Of a stretch of 64,000 bases of DNA, positions 1-13,891 are shown one piece after another. The notes beneath the pieces are model-generated. The model had not been told where the DNA came from. It made no database searches and saw nothing but the letters and a program-made list of their open reading frames with translations. The stretch's first letter is position 1. The number at the start of each line of letters is the position of its first letter. The translations under genes were made by a program, and so were the position numbers. This DNA comes from Mycobacterium asiaticum (GTDB lineage Bacteria > Actinomycetota > Actinomycetes > Mycobacteriales > Mycobacteriaceae): assembly GCF_001673635.1 (NCBI RefSeq), contig NZ_LZMH01000051.1, forward strand, positions 1 through 64,000, in the 5' to 3' direction.

Positions 1-56
1 CCCCCCACTGGCGCCGCGCCCCACAACTTGGCGCGGCTGGGCCCCCGCGCGCACCC

Positions 57-96
57 GCGAAAGCCCCCGACACGCCGAGCGTGCGGGGGCTTTCGC
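57..96. terminator. Terminator hairpin after secA1
   Basis: A 13-bp perfect inverted repeat (57-69 GCGAAAGCCCCCG pairs with 84-96) encloses a 14-nt loop and lies just beyond the secA1 stop codon at 111. The stem is flanked on the secA1 side by GCGTCTGCTCGC (94-105), the tag that recurs at three other hairpins in this window. It has the shape of an intrinsic terminator without a long T tract, as is usual in mycobacteria. Confidence 0.75.
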
Positions 97-110
97 GTCT
101 GCTCGCGGGT

Positions 111-2969
<2,859 letters not shown>

Positions 2970-3043
2970 AGCTATGTCCCTCGCGGGTAGGAGTCTCGGG
3001 CGACCCCCATCCTAGGTGACGACCGAGCGAAGGCCGCTGATCG

Positions 3044-3739
3044 TCAGGCCAGCCGGATCAAGCCGTAGTCGTAGGCGTGCCGGCGGTAGACCACCGAGGG
3101 CCGTTCGGTCTCCTTGTCCAGGAACATGAAGAAGTCGTGCCCGACCAGCTCCATCTCGTAGAGGGCGTCGTCGACCGACATCGGCTTGGCGGGGTGCTCC
3201 TTGACGCGCACGACCCGGCCGGGCTGGTGGTCTGGCACCTCGCCGTAGTGGTCGTGCGGTTCGGCCGGCTGGCTGTCGAAGGGGTTGTCGCCGGGCACCA
3301 CGGCCGTGGCCTCGGCCAGCGACACAGGCGTCTTGTCTCCGTAGTGCACCTTGCGACGATCCTTGGTGCGCCGCAGCCGGTTCTCCAGCTTGCTGACGGC
3401 GGATTCCAGCGCGGCGTAGAAGCTGTCGGCGCAGGCCTCGCCGCGCACGACCGGCCCGCGACCGCGCGCGGTGATCTCGACGCGCTGACAGGATTTGCGT
3501 TGGCGACGGTTGCGCTCGTGGTCGAGTTCGACGTCGAACAGATAAATGGTTCGGTCGAACCGCTCCAAGCGTGCGAGCTTCTGTGAAACGTAGATGCGGT
3601 AGTGGTCGGGGATTTCGACGTTGCGGCCCTTGAACACGATTTCGGCGTTAGCCATCGGTTCCGTTTGGCCGTCGTCAGCCGCCGGCGTCTGGTCCAGAAC
3701 TTGTTCGGAATCCACGGTAAGCCTTGACATTCGTGACAA
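3044..3739 (-). CDS. hpf: Long-form ribosome hibernation promoting factor (Rv3241c type)
   Basis: Ribosome-associated S30AE protein that in the long form dimerises 70S ribosomes into inactive 100S particles in starvation or stress. The N-terminal S30AE fold runs from about residue 31 (FKGRNVEIPDHYRIYVSQKL) to 130; a linker leads to the C-terminal dimerisation segment ending YRRHAYDYGLIRLA. The frame opens with TTG (3737-3739) behind AGAGAGAA, but an ATG at 3728-3730 gives a 228-aa protein and is equally possible. It is transcribed toward secA1, with 74 bp between the genes. Confidence 0.9.
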   Translation of the reverse strand: MSRMSRLTVDSEQVLDQTPAADDGQTEPMANAEIVFKGRNVEIPDHYRIYVSQKLARLERFDRTIYLFDVELDHERNRRQRKSCQRVEITARGRGPVVRGEACADSFYAALESAVSKLENRLRRTKDRRKVHYGDKTPVSLAEATAVVPGDNPFDSQPAEPHDHYGEVPDHQPGRVVRVKEHPAKPMSVDDALYEMELVGHDFFMFLDKETERPSVVYRRHAYDYGLIRLA

Positions 3740-4031
3740 CTCGTTTCTCTCTTCACGTCACACGCGCCCTGCGTGCCGGTTATTCGGATACGCGCCGACG
3801 AGGGTGTAAGCGGTTAAGACACATCGAGAGATGTTCGCCGCCGCAGGCTGCCCGCCGGAGCAAGAAATCGAATTCTCACCTCCTACTCCGGGGTGCTGAT
3901 CAACCTGGCATTTCGCGACAGTGAGTCGTTGATTCTGATGTCGACGTTAGCCCGAGTTCGCCCAAGCGTGCCACCCCATTCGCGGACCTGTTGCGAGTTC
4001 TTCACGTTCTCTTGCGGATTGCTGATTTTCT
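3740..4031. other. Intergenic region upstream of the hibernation factor
   Basis: 292 bp between the comF-like stop and the hibernation-factor start. It should hold the promoter of the hibernation factor, but I see no clear -10/-35 pair, RNA structure or small coding frame with a ribosome-binding site. Confidence 0.5.
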
Positions 4032-4664
4032 TCAGGCGCTGGCGATCGTCAGCACCGCCGCCACCGGCACTCCCACGGCGCGCAGCACCCGCACCGATTC
4101 GCGCGCCGTGGCGCCGGTGGTGACGATGTCGTCGACGATCAGGACCTCGGTGCTCGGCCGAGGCCCGCGCAGCAGCACCCGCCCGGTGATGTTGCGTTCC
4201 CGGGCCGCGGTGCCCAGGCCCACCGAGTCGCGCGCGAACGCCCTGATGCGCAGCGCGGCCGCGACGGCGATGTCCGGGTGCCCGGCGACCGCCAGCCGCG
4301 TCATCCGCGCGACCGGGTCACCACCGCGTCGGCGCGCCGCCGAACGCCGCGTCGGCGCCGGCACCACCGTCAGAGGCGTGTCGACCATGCCCCAAACCAG
4401 CAGCCGATGGATGCCGAGGGCCAAATGCCGGGCCAGCGGCGCGACGAGGTCCGCGCGGCCCCGTTCCTTGACGGCCAGCAACGCCTGGCGGCGGGCCCCG
4501 GTATAGCGGCCCAGGGCGAACACCGGCACCTGCGGGTCGACCCGCGGACACACCACATGCGGCTCGTCGGCCTTGACCGCGAGCTCTCGCGCACAGGACC
4601 CACACCATGGGGTCGCCGGTGCGCCGCACCCCGCGCACTGCAGTGGAAGGACCAGGTCAAGCAC
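4032..4664 (-). CDS. ComF-family phosphoribosyltransferase-like protein (Rv3242c type)
   Basis: ComF/GntX-type protein. The family has a phosphoribosyltransferase fold and in naturally competent bacteria is needed for DNA uptake; its role in mycobacteria is not settled. Two CxxC pairs (C10/C13 and C21/C24) form a likely zinc ribbon, and the PRPP-binding loop VDDIVTTGAT lies at residues 177-186. The 210-aa length is normal for the family. It is divergent from the L,D-transpeptidase gene across a 144-bp gap and points toward the hibernation factor. Confidence 0.9.
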   Translation of the reverse strand: MLDLVLPLQCAGCGAPATPWCGSCARELAVKADEPHVVCPRVDPQVPVFALGRYTGARRQALLAVKERGRADLVAPLARHLALGIHRLLVWGMVDTPLTVVPAPTRRSAARRRGGDPVARMTRLAVAGHPDIAVAAALRIRAFARDSVGLGTAARERNITGRVLLRGPRPSTEVLIVDDIVTTGATARESVRVLRAVGVPVAAVLTIASA

Positions 4665-4808
4665 GGTGCCAGTGTGCCGGACCTGGGTGACACACCGATT
4701 TCACCAGTGACCAACCTGTAACCGAACCCTGACCGAAACGCTCACTGTCGCTTGCATATTCGCACGTCGCGCCGGCCCTACGATCGACGGCAATCTGCTA
4801 TTTGAAAG

Positions 4809-5711
4809 GTGTTGAAAAAAGCGATGCGGGCGGCAATGCGGTCGGTTCTTGTGGTGATCGGTATCGCTGCGACGGTGTTGGCCGGGCCCACCGGCGTGAC
4901 GATGACGAGCGCGTCGCGGGGTTATTTCGACATCGCATCGATCGCGCCGGGGCGCGGCGCGGTGGTCGGCGTCGCGCATCCGGTGGTGGTGACCTTCCAC
5001 AATCGGGTGGTCAATCGCGCCGCGGTGGAACGCGCCATCGCGGTGACGTCGGTGCCCGAGATGACGGGCCGGTTCGAGTGGATCGAGGACAACGTCGTGC
5101 AGTGGGTCCCAGACAGGTACTGGCCGGCGCACAGCACGATCGCGCTGTCGGTGGGCGGCCTGCGTACCGACTTCAAAACGGGTCCCAAGGTCGTCGGCGT
5201 CGCCAACATCGCCAACCACACCTTCACCGTGAGCATCGACGGCGCCGACCCGGAATCGCCGCCGTCACTACCCGCACCGCATCACCGTTCGCACTTCGGC
5301 GAGACCGGGGTGCTGCCGGCCAGCATGGGCAGACCGGAGTTCGCGACGCCGGTCGGCACCTACACCGTGCTCGCCAAAGACCGTTCGGTGATGATGGATT
5401 CGAGCAGTGTCGGCATCCCCGTCAACGACCCCGACGGTTACCGGCTCAACGTGGAGTACGCCGTCCGAATCACCAACCGCGGTCTGTACGTGCATTCCGC
5501 GCCCTGGGCGGTGCCGTCGATGGGGGTCGACAACGTCAGCCACGGCTGTATCAGCCTTACCCCCACCGACGCCGAGTGGTACTACGACACCGTCCACATC
5601 GGCGACCCGGTGATCGTCGAGGAAGGCGTCGCCACGATCCGCAGCGACAAGGAAGCGGACCCGAAACCGGTGCAACCGTCGACCCTCAACCCTGAGCGGC
5701 CGCCCTCATGA
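4809..5711 (+). CDS. Exported L,D-transpeptidase (YkuD domain)
   Basis: Peptidoglycan cross-linking enzyme forming 3-3 (meso-DAP to meso-DAP) bonds, the carbapenem-sensitive transpeptidase class of mycobacteria. A hydrophobic N-terminus (about residues 9-30) is a signal peptide or anchor, followed by an Ig-like domain (about 45-140) and a YkuD catalytic domain. The catalytic signature is complete: H229 in YVHSAP, then SMGVDNVSHGCISL with H245 and nucleophile C247. The frame can start at GTG 4809, TTG 4812 or ATG 4824; GAAAGG at 4804-4809 overlaps the first of these, so the exact start is uncertain. The 300-aa size is closest to the shorter M. tuberculosis Ldt proteins. I do not recall an Ldt gene between Rv3242c and Rv3243c in H37Rv, so this looks like a lineage-specific insertion. 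Confidence 0.9.
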   Translation: MLKKAMRAAMRSVLVVIGIAATVLAGPTGVTMTSASRGYFDIASIAPGRGAVVGVAHPVVVTFHNRVVNRAAVERAIAVTSVPEMTGRFEWIEDNVVQWVPDRYWPAHSTIALSVGGLRTDFKTGPKVVGVANIANHTFTVSIDGADPESPPSLPAPHHRSHFGETGVLPASMGRPEFATPVGTYTVLAKDRSVMMDSSSVGIPVNDPDGYRLNVEYAVRITNRGLYVHSAPWAVPSMGVDNVSHGCISLTPTDAEWYYDTVHIGDPVIVEEGVATIRSDKEADPKPVQPSTLNPERPPS

Positions 5712-5720
5712 GACGCAGCG

Positions 5721-6260
5721 CTACTGCGCCGGAGCCAGGGCCGCCCCACAGGTTGGCAGCGCCGTCGTCATACCGGCCAGGAACGCCGGAATGGGCGCGG
5801 GCGGCGGCACTTCGGCCGCGGCGGGTGCTGCCGGACCGGGCACCACCACCGGCGCGGGCGCCGGCGCTACCGTGCTCGGTGCGCCCTTGCCCGTCCCCGC
5901 CATGGTGGTCAGCGGAGCACCCGGGACAACGTCGGCGGGCAGCGCCGCGCCGGCACCCGCAGGCACCACCGGCGGCACCACCGGCACCGGCGGCACGACC
6001 GGCACGGGCGGTGGCCCCGCCAGCGGCGGCACGACCGGCACGGGCGGCACGATCGGCGCCAGCGGCACGGCGCCGGCTACCGGACCGGGCAGCACCACCG
6101 GTGCAGCCGCACCCAACCCGGCCTGCTGCTCAATGCAGCTCGCTCCGCCGGTCGGGAACGGGGTTGCCCCCGCGCCCGGGCTGAAGGCCAGAGCCGCACC
6201 ACACAACCCCGCGCCGGCAGCAACCGCTACGCAGAATCGATTCTTGATTGGCAACGCCAA
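5721..6260 (-). CDS. Secreted Ala/Pro/Val-rich low-complexity protein
   Basis: 179-aa protein of unknown function. Residues about 8-32 form a signal peptide (hydrophobic Ala/Gly run ending AGATPFP). The mature part begins with a single Cys (SCIEQQ) and is then an imperfect Pro-Val repeat (PVPVVPPL, PVPVVPPV) to about residue 105, with another Cys near the C-terminus (LPTCGAALAPAQ). Two widely spaced cysteines could form a disulfide. The start is a weak TTG, but the signal peptide supports it. It converges on the L,D-transpeptidase gene with only 9 bp between stops. The composition suggests a wall-spanning or exposed protein. The extended repeat also occurs by chance in GC-rich DNA, but codon usage and the signal peptide favour a real gene. 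Confidence 0.65.
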   Translation of the reverse strand: MALPIKNRFCVAVAAGAGLCGAALAFSPGAGATPFPTGGASCIEQQAGLGAAAPVVLPGPVAGAVPLAPIVPPVPVVPPLAGPPPVPVVPPVPVVPPVVPAGAGAALPADVVPGAPLTTMAGTGKGAPSTVAPAPAPVVVPGPAAPAAAEVPPPAPIPAFLAGMTTALPTCGAALAPAQ

Positions 6261-6512
6261 CTCCGTTCGTCTTCCCCATCGCCCCCGCAGTCATTCGACA
6301 ATGCGGAACCGTATCGGCGCGTCGAATCCTTGCCTAGACCACCGATTTGTTGGATGCCGAACCGATACCGCGCCCCCGCCGGGTCGTGATCGCGGCTTTC
6401 CCAAATGGTGATTTAGGCAAGGCTTTTGACCGAACGGGGCCGGGTGTCGTCGTAGCGGGCCGGCCGTGCTCAGGTAGCCGGACGAGGCTACACAGCAAAC
6501 ATCGGCCGCCGG

Positions 6513-7355
6513 TCAGTCCGACCGCCACAGCAGCGACGGCCAGCTGAAGCTGAGCGCCCCCTGGCTCAACCGCGTGATCAGGTCTTCCAGCGCCCGCATC
6601 GGCAGCTCCATGCGCCACTCGGGAAGCAGGCCGGACACCCGCAGCGAGTCCTCCGCCATCTCCACCCCGGTGATCATCAGCCCGTGTGGCAACTCGGGCA
6701 GCGGGACCTCGTACGCCGGGGTGCGTACCGGCAGCTTCCAGCGGCGCTGCCCGGTGACCAATGCCCGCGGGCGCAGCCACAACGTCGTTCCCGTCACCTC
6801 GGCGTCGACCTCCAGGCCGCCCCACCCCGGCCGGCGCGCCCAGCGCAGCCGTGTGGTCCCGTCCTGGCCCAGCTCACTGCGCAAATGTGGCGCCGCCTGT
6901 TCCAGCACGCCGTCGAAGACCTCTTTCGGCAACTCGGTGGACAACTCGGCGGGGGCGGCCACCACCAGCGGCGGGACGCCGGGCCGGATGTGGACGTTGC
7001 GCAGCACGGCAACCGCGCTCTGCAGCCGTTGCCCGGAATCGTTGTCGCCCCAGCTGATGTCGCGGGTGGCGACCCGGACCTCACCGAGCTGTCCGACGGC
7101 CAATCCCTGCGGGTCCAGCTCCGATTCCAGCTCGGTGACGGTAAGCCGCACGTCGTGCTCACCGATGCGCACCGTGACGTCCTTGCCTACGAGCAGCTGC
7201 TGCAACGTCGCGAACAATGTCCGGTAGGGCACGGTCGCCGCTTGGGTGGTGGCCGCGCTGACCGACGGCAGGCCGGTAGCCGACCACAACGAGGCCAGCG
7301 CGTCCAGCGCGCGGAACGGGTCATCCCAGCGCAAGAACGGAACCTTCGGCGACAT
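6513..7355 (-). CDS. Conserved actinobacterial protein downstream of lpqB (Rv3243c type)
   Basis: Hypothetical protein of 280 aa, the same length I recall for Rv3243c. There is no signal peptide or membrane segment. The sequence alternates beta strands with phrases such as EVRVATRDISW and LRVSGLLPEWRMELP, reminiscent of DUF2993-like lipid-binding beta proteins, but I cannot assign a function. The frame is open to 7412, but the ATG at 7353-7355 has a strong AGGAGG 8 nt upstream and sits 28 bp after the lpqB stop, so it is preferred. It is the last gene of the mtrA-mtrB-lpqB transcription unit. Confidence 0.85.
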   Translation of the reverse strand: MSPKVPFLRWDDPFRALDALASLWSATGLPSVSAATTQAATVPYRTLFATLQQLLVGKDVTVRIGEHDVRLTVTELESELDPQGLAVGQLGEVRVATRDISWGDNDSGQRLQSAVAVLRNVHIRPGVPPLVVAAPAELSTELPKEVFDGVLEQAAPHLRSELGQDGTTRLRWARRPGWGGLEVDAEVTGTTLWLRPRALVTGQRRWKLPVRTPAYEVPLPELPHGLMITGVEMAEDSLRVSGLLPEWRMELPMRALEDLITRLSQGALSFSWPSLLWRSD

Positions 7356-7383
7356 CGGAAAAGCGCCTCCTACGTAACGCCAA

Positions 7384-9141
7384 TCATCCCGGCAGAACCG
7401 GCGCCGCCCCACCGATCATCAAGCCCGCGACCTCCGACCAGCCCTGCTGGTTTTCGGCCGCCGACGCCGAATACATGAGTACCCCCTGCGGGCCCGCCAC
7501 GTACACCGTGGACGGGTTTGCGGCGATGGCGAACAACGGGATCTGCAATCCGCGGCTGGGGGCGTCGGAGTTCACCCCGTCGAGGTTCACATAGGACACC
7601 GGGTGGGTGGCGTCGTTGCGCGTCACCACGATGTCGTCCCCGGTCCGCCAATACAGCGACACCACCGAGGTGCCCAGGCCGAAGCCGAGCCGGCGCGGAT
7701 AGGTGAGCGCGAACTGGCCGGCCTGGGTCTGCTCGACGCCGGCCAGGATGACCTGTCCCCCGATCACCATCGCCGCCCGTGTCCCGTCCCGCGACAGCTG
7801 CAGGTCGGTGATCGGCCCGGGGAAGCGACTGGACACAGCCGTGGAGTCGACGGGGATGCGCGCCGGCTGACCCGACGCGGGCTCCTGGATGGCGCGCAGC
7901 ACGTTGTTGGCGTCGACGACCACCCAGACCGCGTCGTCCAGCGACCAGCTGGGCCGGGACAGGTTGTGGCCGTCGGCGGACTGGACCGCTTCGCCGCCGA
8001 GATCGCCGATCCACAGCGACGCTGCCATGTCTGGGGCGCCGCGCCGCAGCGTGACCACCGAGGCCACCTGCCGCCCGCTGCGGGACAGGGCCGCCCCGGT
8101 CTGGTCGCCCATGTGCCCGAAAGCTCCCGGCACGGTGTCGATGTGCTGCCCGTTCAGCGCCACCAGCGACCCGCCCACCAGGGCGTGCAGGCCGGCGCCG
8201 GCTCCGTCGGCGACGCCCGGGTCGGTGGCGGCGACGTCAGATGTGTTCCAGCCCTGGGCAAATCGGTCGTCCAGCGGGGCGCCGTCGGCGTTGATCACGT
8301 AGGGGCCGCGAATGTCGGCGCGGGCCAGGGTCCAGATGATCTGCGCGGCGAGCAGCGCCCTGCTGTGCGGGTCGGTGGTGGCCAGCTTCTCCAGTTCGAC
8401 GCGGGCGCCGCCGTAGCCCTTCCCGACGCCGCTCTTGCCGCCGTCGGCCCGGGTGACCGGTCCACGCAGCCGCAGCGGTGGCGCGAGCAGGTTGCGCACC
8501 GTGTGCGCCATCTCCGGGCGCGGCCCGGCCAGCAGTTTGGAGATCAGTTCGGTGGCCAGCTGGTCGTGGTCGGACACCGCCACGTAACGCGGATCGGGCA
8601 CCACCGTCTTGCCGGTGGGGTCGGCGAAGTACAGCGTGTTGCGCTTGTAGGTCGCCTGGAACTGCTGCCAGTCCAGGAACACCCCGTTGGGCAGCCGGTC
8701 GATGCGCCAGCCGCCCGAGGTCTTGACCAACTCGATCGGGCCGGGATCCGGCAGCTGGCCTTCCGCGGTCTCGAAGACGCCCACGTCGGACAGCGAACCC
8801 AGGATGTCCGCCCGCATGTTGGCCGAAACCCGTTCTGCATCACGGGTTTCGACGAATACCACGTGGTCGATCAGCAACGCGCTACCGGCGTCGTCCCAGG
8901 AATTGGAGGCCGACTGGGTGAGGAACTGGCGCGCGGCCAGGTGCCGGTTGGCCGGGTCGGCGGTGGCCTTGAGGAATTCGCGCAGCAGCACGTCGGGGTC
9001 CATGCCCGGGGTGGGTTTGGGCAGGTTCGACGGCGCCGGCCGCTCGACGGTGCCGATCGCCTGCGGCGCCGACGAGCTGGGCACGCTCGCGCAACCGGCC
9101 AGCAGCACAGCCGTCATCAAAAGCATCAGCAGCCTGCGCAT
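7384..9141 (-). CDS. lpqB: Lipoprotein LpqB, MtrB accessory protein
   Basis: Membrane-anchored lipoprotein reported to interact with the sensor MtrB and modulate MtrA phosphorylation, linking wall homeostasis to cell division. The signal peptide ends in a lipobox LLAGC with C17 as the lipidated cysteine. Domains: N-terminal GerMN-like region (about residues 130-300) and a C-terminal beta-propeller (about 330-580). The 585-aa length matches the family. The start codon immediately follows the mtrB stop with no gap, so translation is probably coupled. Confidence 0.97.
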   Translation of the reverse strand: MRRLLMLLMTAVLLAGCASVPSSSAPQAIGTVERPAPSNLPKPTPGMDPDVLLREFLKATADPANRHLAARQFLTQSASNSWDDAGSALLIDHVVFVETRDAERVSANMRADILGSLSDVGVFETAEGQLPDPGPIELVKTSGGWRIDRLPNGVFLDWQQFQATYKRNTLYFADPTGKTVVPDPRYVAVSDHDQLATELISKLLAGPRPEMAHTVRNLLAPPLRLRGPVTRADGGKSGVGKGYGGARVELEKLATTDPHSRALLAAQIIWTLARADIRGPYVINADGAPLDDRFAQGWNTSDVAATDPGVADGAGAGLHALVGGSLVALNGQHIDTVPGAFGHMGDQTGAALSRSGRQVASVVTLRRGAPDMAASLWIGDLGGEAVQSADGHNLSRPSWSLDDAVWVVVDANNVLRAIQEPASGQPARIPVDSTAVSSRFPGPITDLQLSRDGTRAAMVIGGQVILAGVEQTQAGQFALTYPRRLGFGLGTSVVSLYWRTGDDIVVTRNDATHPVSYVNLDGVNSDAPSRGLQIPLFAIAANPSTVYVAGPQGVLMYSASAAENQQGWSEVAGLMIGGAAPVLPG

Positions 9142-10839
9142 CTACCCGCCCCACTCGGCGTGCTCGCGAAGCCGCTGCTGCTCGGCCGTGTGCTCCGGCG
9201 CGGCGGGCTGCCCGTTCGGCTGCTGCGGGGGCGGCTGGGGTATCGGTTTCATGGGCAGCGGACTGGTGGTGACCTTGTGGCCGCGGACCAGCGGCAGCGT
9301 CAGCCGGAAACACGCTCCCTGGCCGGGCTCGCCCCAGGCTTCCAGCCTGCCCTGGTGCAGGCGGGCGTCCTCGATGCTGATCGCCAGCCCCAGACCCGTG
9401 CCGCCGGAGCGGCGCACCCGGGACGGGTCCGAGCGCCAGAACCGGCTGAACACCAGCTTCTCCTCGCCGGGCCGCAGGCCGACGCCGTAGTCACGAACGG
9501 TGACCGCGACCGTGTCCACATCGGCGCCCATCCGGATCCGGACCGGTTTGTGCTCGGCGTGGTCGATCGCGTTGGCGATCAGGTTGCGCAGGATCCGCTC
9601 CACCCGGCGGGCGTCCACCTCGGCGATCACCTCGTCGGTAGGCATGTCCACCAGCAACTCGATGCCGGCTTCCTCCGCCAGGTGGCCGACGTTGACCAGC
9701 GCGTTGTTGACGGTGGTGCGCAGGTCGACCGCCTCGACCGAGAGCTCGGCCACGCCGGCGTCGTGCCGGGAAATCTCCAACAGGTCGTTGAGCAGGGTCT
9801 CGAAGCGGTCCAGCTCGTTGACCATCAATTCGGTGGAGCGCCGCAGCGCCGGGTCGAGGTCGGCGCTGTGGTCATAGATCAGGTCGGCAGCCATGCGCAC
9901 GGTGGTCAACGGCGTCCGCAGCTCGTGGCTGACGTCGGAAGTGAAGCGGCGCTGCAGGTTGCCGAACTCCTCCAGCTGGGTGATCTGGCGGGACAGGCTC
10001 TCGGCCATGTCGTTGAACGACACCGCCAGCCGGGCCATGTCGTCCTCACCACGCACCGGCATCCGTTCGGACAGGTGGCCCTCGGCGAAGCGCTCGGCGA
10101 TCCGGGACGCCGAACGCACCGGGTTCACCACCTGCCGGGATACCAACAGGGCGATGCCGGCGAGCAGCACCAGCAGCACAACTCCCCCGGTGGCCATGGT
10201 GCTGCGCACCAGCGTGATGGTGGTCTGCTCGTTGACCAACGGGAAGATCAGGTACAGCTCCAGGTTGGCCACCCGCGAGGACGTCGGTGTGCCCACGATC
10301 AGCGCCGGCCCAGAAAACCCCTCGGTGTGCACGGTGGCGTACTGGTAGGCGGCCTGCCCCGCTTTTACGAAGCCGCGCAGGGCGTTGGGCACCTGGTCGA
10401 CGGGACCTGCGGTCGAGGCGGCGCGGGGCCCGTCGCCGGGCACCATCAGCACCGCGTCGAACGAGCCGGCCAGCCCGGCGCCGGAGGCGGGATCGGTTTT
10501 GGACGTCAGCGTGTTGCGGGCCAGCTGCAGGCTGCTGTCCAGCGAGCGGGTCTCCTCGCCGTTGACGATCCCGCTCACCGTGCTGCGCGCCCGCTCGATC
10601 TGGTCGATCGCCGCCTTGACCTTGACGTCGAGCACGCGATTGGTGACCTGGCTGGTCAGCACGAAGCCCAGCGCCAGGATCACCGCCAGGGAGAGGCCAA
10701 GGGTCAGGGCCACGACTCGCAGTTGCAGTGAACGCCGCCAGACCACGGCCACGGCACGACTCAACGCGCTCATGCCGCGTGCCATGGGGCCCGAGCGCCC
10801 CCACCGACCTCGACTACGTCGCCGCGATCCCCATATCAA
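9142..10839 (-). CDS. mtrB: Sensor histidine kinase MtrB
   Basis: Membrane sensor kinase that phosphorylates MtrA and controls wall hydrolases and DnaA-linked replication and division genes. Membrane segments lie at about residues 42-63 and 213-233, bracketing an extracellular domain, then HAMP, HisKA with [11 protein letters not shown] (phosphoacceptor H305, the same number as in M. tuberculosis), and an HATPase with [19 protein letters not shown] and [10 protein letters not shown]. The C-terminus is Pro/Gln-rich and variable. The start is a TTG at 10837-10839, supported by matching the MIxGSRRR start remembered for the H37Rv protein. It lies 34 bp after mtrA. Confidence 0.98.
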   Translation of the reverse strand: MIWGSRRRSRGRWGRSGPMARGMSALSRAVAVVWRRSLQLRVVALTLGLSLAVILALGFVLTSQVTNRVLDVKVKAAIDQIERARSTVSGIVNGEETRSLDSSLQLARNTLTSKTDPASGAGLAGSFDAVLMVPGDGPRAASTAGPVDQVPNALRGFVKAGQAAYQYATVHTEGFSGPALIVGTPTSSRVANLELYLIFPLVNEQTTITLVRSTMATGGVVLLVLLAGIALLVSRQVVNPVRSASRIAERFAEGHLSERMPVRGEDDMARLAVSFNDMAESLSRQITQLEEFGNLQRRFTSDVSHELRTPLTTVRMAADLIYDHSADLDPALRRSTELMVNELDRFETLLNDLLEISRHDAGVAELSVEAVDLRTTVNNALVNVGHLAEEAGIELLVDMPTDEVIAEVDARRVERILRNLIANAIDHAEHKPVRIRMGADVDTVAVTVRDYGVGLRPGEEKLVFSRFWRSDPSRVRRSGGTGLGLAISIEDARLHQGRLEAWGEPGQGACFRLTLPLVRGHKVTTSPLPMKPIPQPPPQQPNGQPAAPEHTAEQQRLREHAEWGG

Positions 10840-10873
10840 CGCCGGCGCCGCTTTGCATCATCGGCCGGGGGGA

Positions 10874-11560
10874 TCACGGAGGTCCGGCCTTGTATCCCAC
10901 TCCTCGAACGGTCAGAACCACGGTCGGGTTCTCAGGATCCTTCTCGACCTTCGCGCGCAGGCGCTGGACGTGCACGTTCACCAGGCGGGTATCCGCCGGG
11001 TGCCGGTATCCCCACACCTGTTCGAGCAGCACATCACGAGTAAACACCTGGCGCGGTTTGCGCGCCAACGCGACCAACAAGTCGAATTCCAGCGGTGTCA
11101 GCGAGATCTGCTCACCGTTGCGCGTCACCTTGTGCGCCGGCACGTCGATGTCGACGTCGGCGATGGAGAGCAGCTCGGCAGGCTCGTCATCGTTGCGGCG
11201 CAGCCTCGCCCGCACCCGCGCGACCAGCTCCTTGGGCTTGAACGGCTTCATGATGTAGTCGTCCGCGCCGGATTCCAGGCCGAGCACCACGTCCACGGTG
11301 TCGGTCTTGGCCGTCAGCATGACGATCGGCACACCCGAATCGGCCCGCAGCACCCGGCACACGTCGATGCCGTTCATGCCGGGCAGCATCAGGTCCAACA
11401 GGACCAGATCGGGCCGCAACTCGCGTACCGCGGTCAGGGCCTGAGTACCGTCGCCGATGACCGCGGTGTCGAAACCCTCCCCACGCAACACGATGGTGAG
11501 CATCTCGGCCAGCGAAGCGTCGTCGTCGACGACCAAAATCCTTTGCCTCATGGACTCCAT
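10874..11560 (-). CDS. mtrA: Response regulator MtrA
   Basis: Essential OmpR/PhoB-type transcription factor, partner of MtrB; it binds oriC and the promoters of dnaA, wag31 and wall hydrolase genes in M. tuberculosis. Receiver domain at residues 7-120 with acidic pocket D12-D14 and phosphoacceptor D56 in LLDLMLPG; winged helix at about 130-225 with FTRDVLLEQVWGYRH. The 228-aa length is identical to the known protein. The start ATG at 11558-11560 leads the mtrA-mtrB-lpqB unit; an in-frame ATG three codons later (MRQR) is possible. Promoter elements should lie within the 90 bp before it. Confidence 0.98.
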   Translation of the reverse strand: MESMRQRILVVDDDASLAEMLTIVLRGEGFDTAVIGDGTQALTAVRELRPDLVLLDLMLPGMNGIDVCRVLRADSGVPIVMLTAKTDTVDVVLGLESGADDYIMKPFKPKELVARVRARLRRNDDEPAELLSIADVDIDVPAHKVTRNGEQISLTPLEFDLLVALARKPRQVFTRDVLLEQVWGYRHPADTRLVNVHVQRLRAKVEKDPENPTVVLTVRGVGYKAGPP

Positions 11561-11650
11561 GGTGTCACCAGATCAGGACAAAACTGTCGCACCACACGGG
11601 CGTTTCTTGTCCGATCGGCCCAAATCTGGGCGAATCGGGGCGAAATTGTG

Positions 11651-12283
11651 CTAATCGGCCGTCAAAGTGGCCGCCAACCCGCCCGGATTGACGTCGGCGT
11701 CGACGACGAGCCACCGCCCGCCCCAGTGCGCCGCGGCCAGTTCGGCGTACACCGCACCGGTGCGCCGCTGCAGCCCGTCGTCGCGTTCGTAGCTGTCGCG
11801 CGCCCGGCCCGGGTCGCTCTCGGCGCGGCTGCGGGCTCGCTGGCCGGCCAGCTCGGCCGACACCGCGAGCAGGATCTGGAAGTCCGGCGCCGGGAGCGCG
11901 AGCCGCTCGTATTCGAGCTCGCGCACCCACGTGACCGCATCGCCGGTGGCGTCCTGGTGCAGGCGCGCGGCGCTGTAGGCGGCGTTGGACGCCACGTAGC
12001 GGTCCAAAATCACCACGTCGTGCTCGCCGGTCAGTCGCTCGATCTCGGCGATCGCCGCGGCGCGATCGAGCGCGAACAGCGTCGCCATCGCATAGACCGA
12101 CTCGGCCAGGTCGCCATGCCGGCCGCGCAGTGCCTCGGCGGCGAGGTCGGCCGTGATCGAGTGCCCGTAGCGCGGGAAGGCCAGCGTGGCGACGGACTTG
12201 CCACCGGCTTGCAGCGCCGCCCGCAACCCGTCGGTCAGCGTGCGCTTGCCCGAACCGTCGACGCCTTCGATCGCGATCAGCAC
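11651..12283 (-). CDS. tmk: Thymidylate kinase
   Basis: Phosphorylates dTMP to dTDP, the last specific step of dTTP synthesis. The P-loop is GVDGSGKRT at residues 7-15; the DRY motif is in LDRYVASNAAYSAAR; a lid region rich in Arg follows. The 210-aa length is typical of mycobacterial TMPK (214 aa). The start is GTG at 12281-12283. It lies between sahH and mtrA, the usual mycobacterial order; a large palindromic hairpin (12308-12365) separates it from sahH, so the two may be independently transcribed. Confidence 0.97.
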   Translation of the reverse strand: MLIAIEGVDGSGKRTLTDGLRAALQAGGKSVATLAFPRYGHSITADLAAEALRGRHGDLAESVYAMATLFALDRAAAIAEIERLTGEHDVVILDRYVASNAAYSAARLHQDATGDAVTWVRELEYERLALPAPDFQILLAVSAELAGQRARSRAESDPGRARDSYERDDGLQRRTGAVYAELAAAHWGGRWLVVDADVNPGGLAATLTAD

Positions 12284-12307
12284 CGCGCGAGCCTATCGGT
12301 GGTGGCG

Positions 12308-12365
12308 CGAGCAGACGCAGATTCGCACTGGAAAGTGCTCGCTGGTGCGATTCTGCGTCTGCTCG
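12308..12365. terminator. Long palindromic hairpin between sahH and tmk (GCGAGCAGACGC family)
   Basis: Arms of 21 bp (12308-12328 and 12345-12365) pair with a single mismatch around a 16-nt loop. The outer part of the stem is CGAGCAGACGCAG, the same tag that bounds the hairpins at 57-96, 29372-29437 and 31762-31827. It begins 9 bp after the sahH stop codon. The placement and symmetry fit a transcription terminator. Confidence 0.7.
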
Positions 12366-12376
12366 GCGAAGGAAAA

Positions 12377-13855
<1,479 letters not shown>

Positions 13856-13891
13856 TGCGTGTTTCATCCTTCTGCGGGTCTAACGGGGAAG

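Noticed and set aside
6261..6512. Small gene between the Pro-rich protein and the Rv3243c-type gene
   Set aside because: Short frames exist but lack a ribosome site and any recognisable sequence.
7603..10731. 1042-aa open frame opposite lpqB and mtrB
   Set aside because: Same effect: Gly/Gln/Arg/Val-rich translation with no motif, fully covered by two recognised genes.
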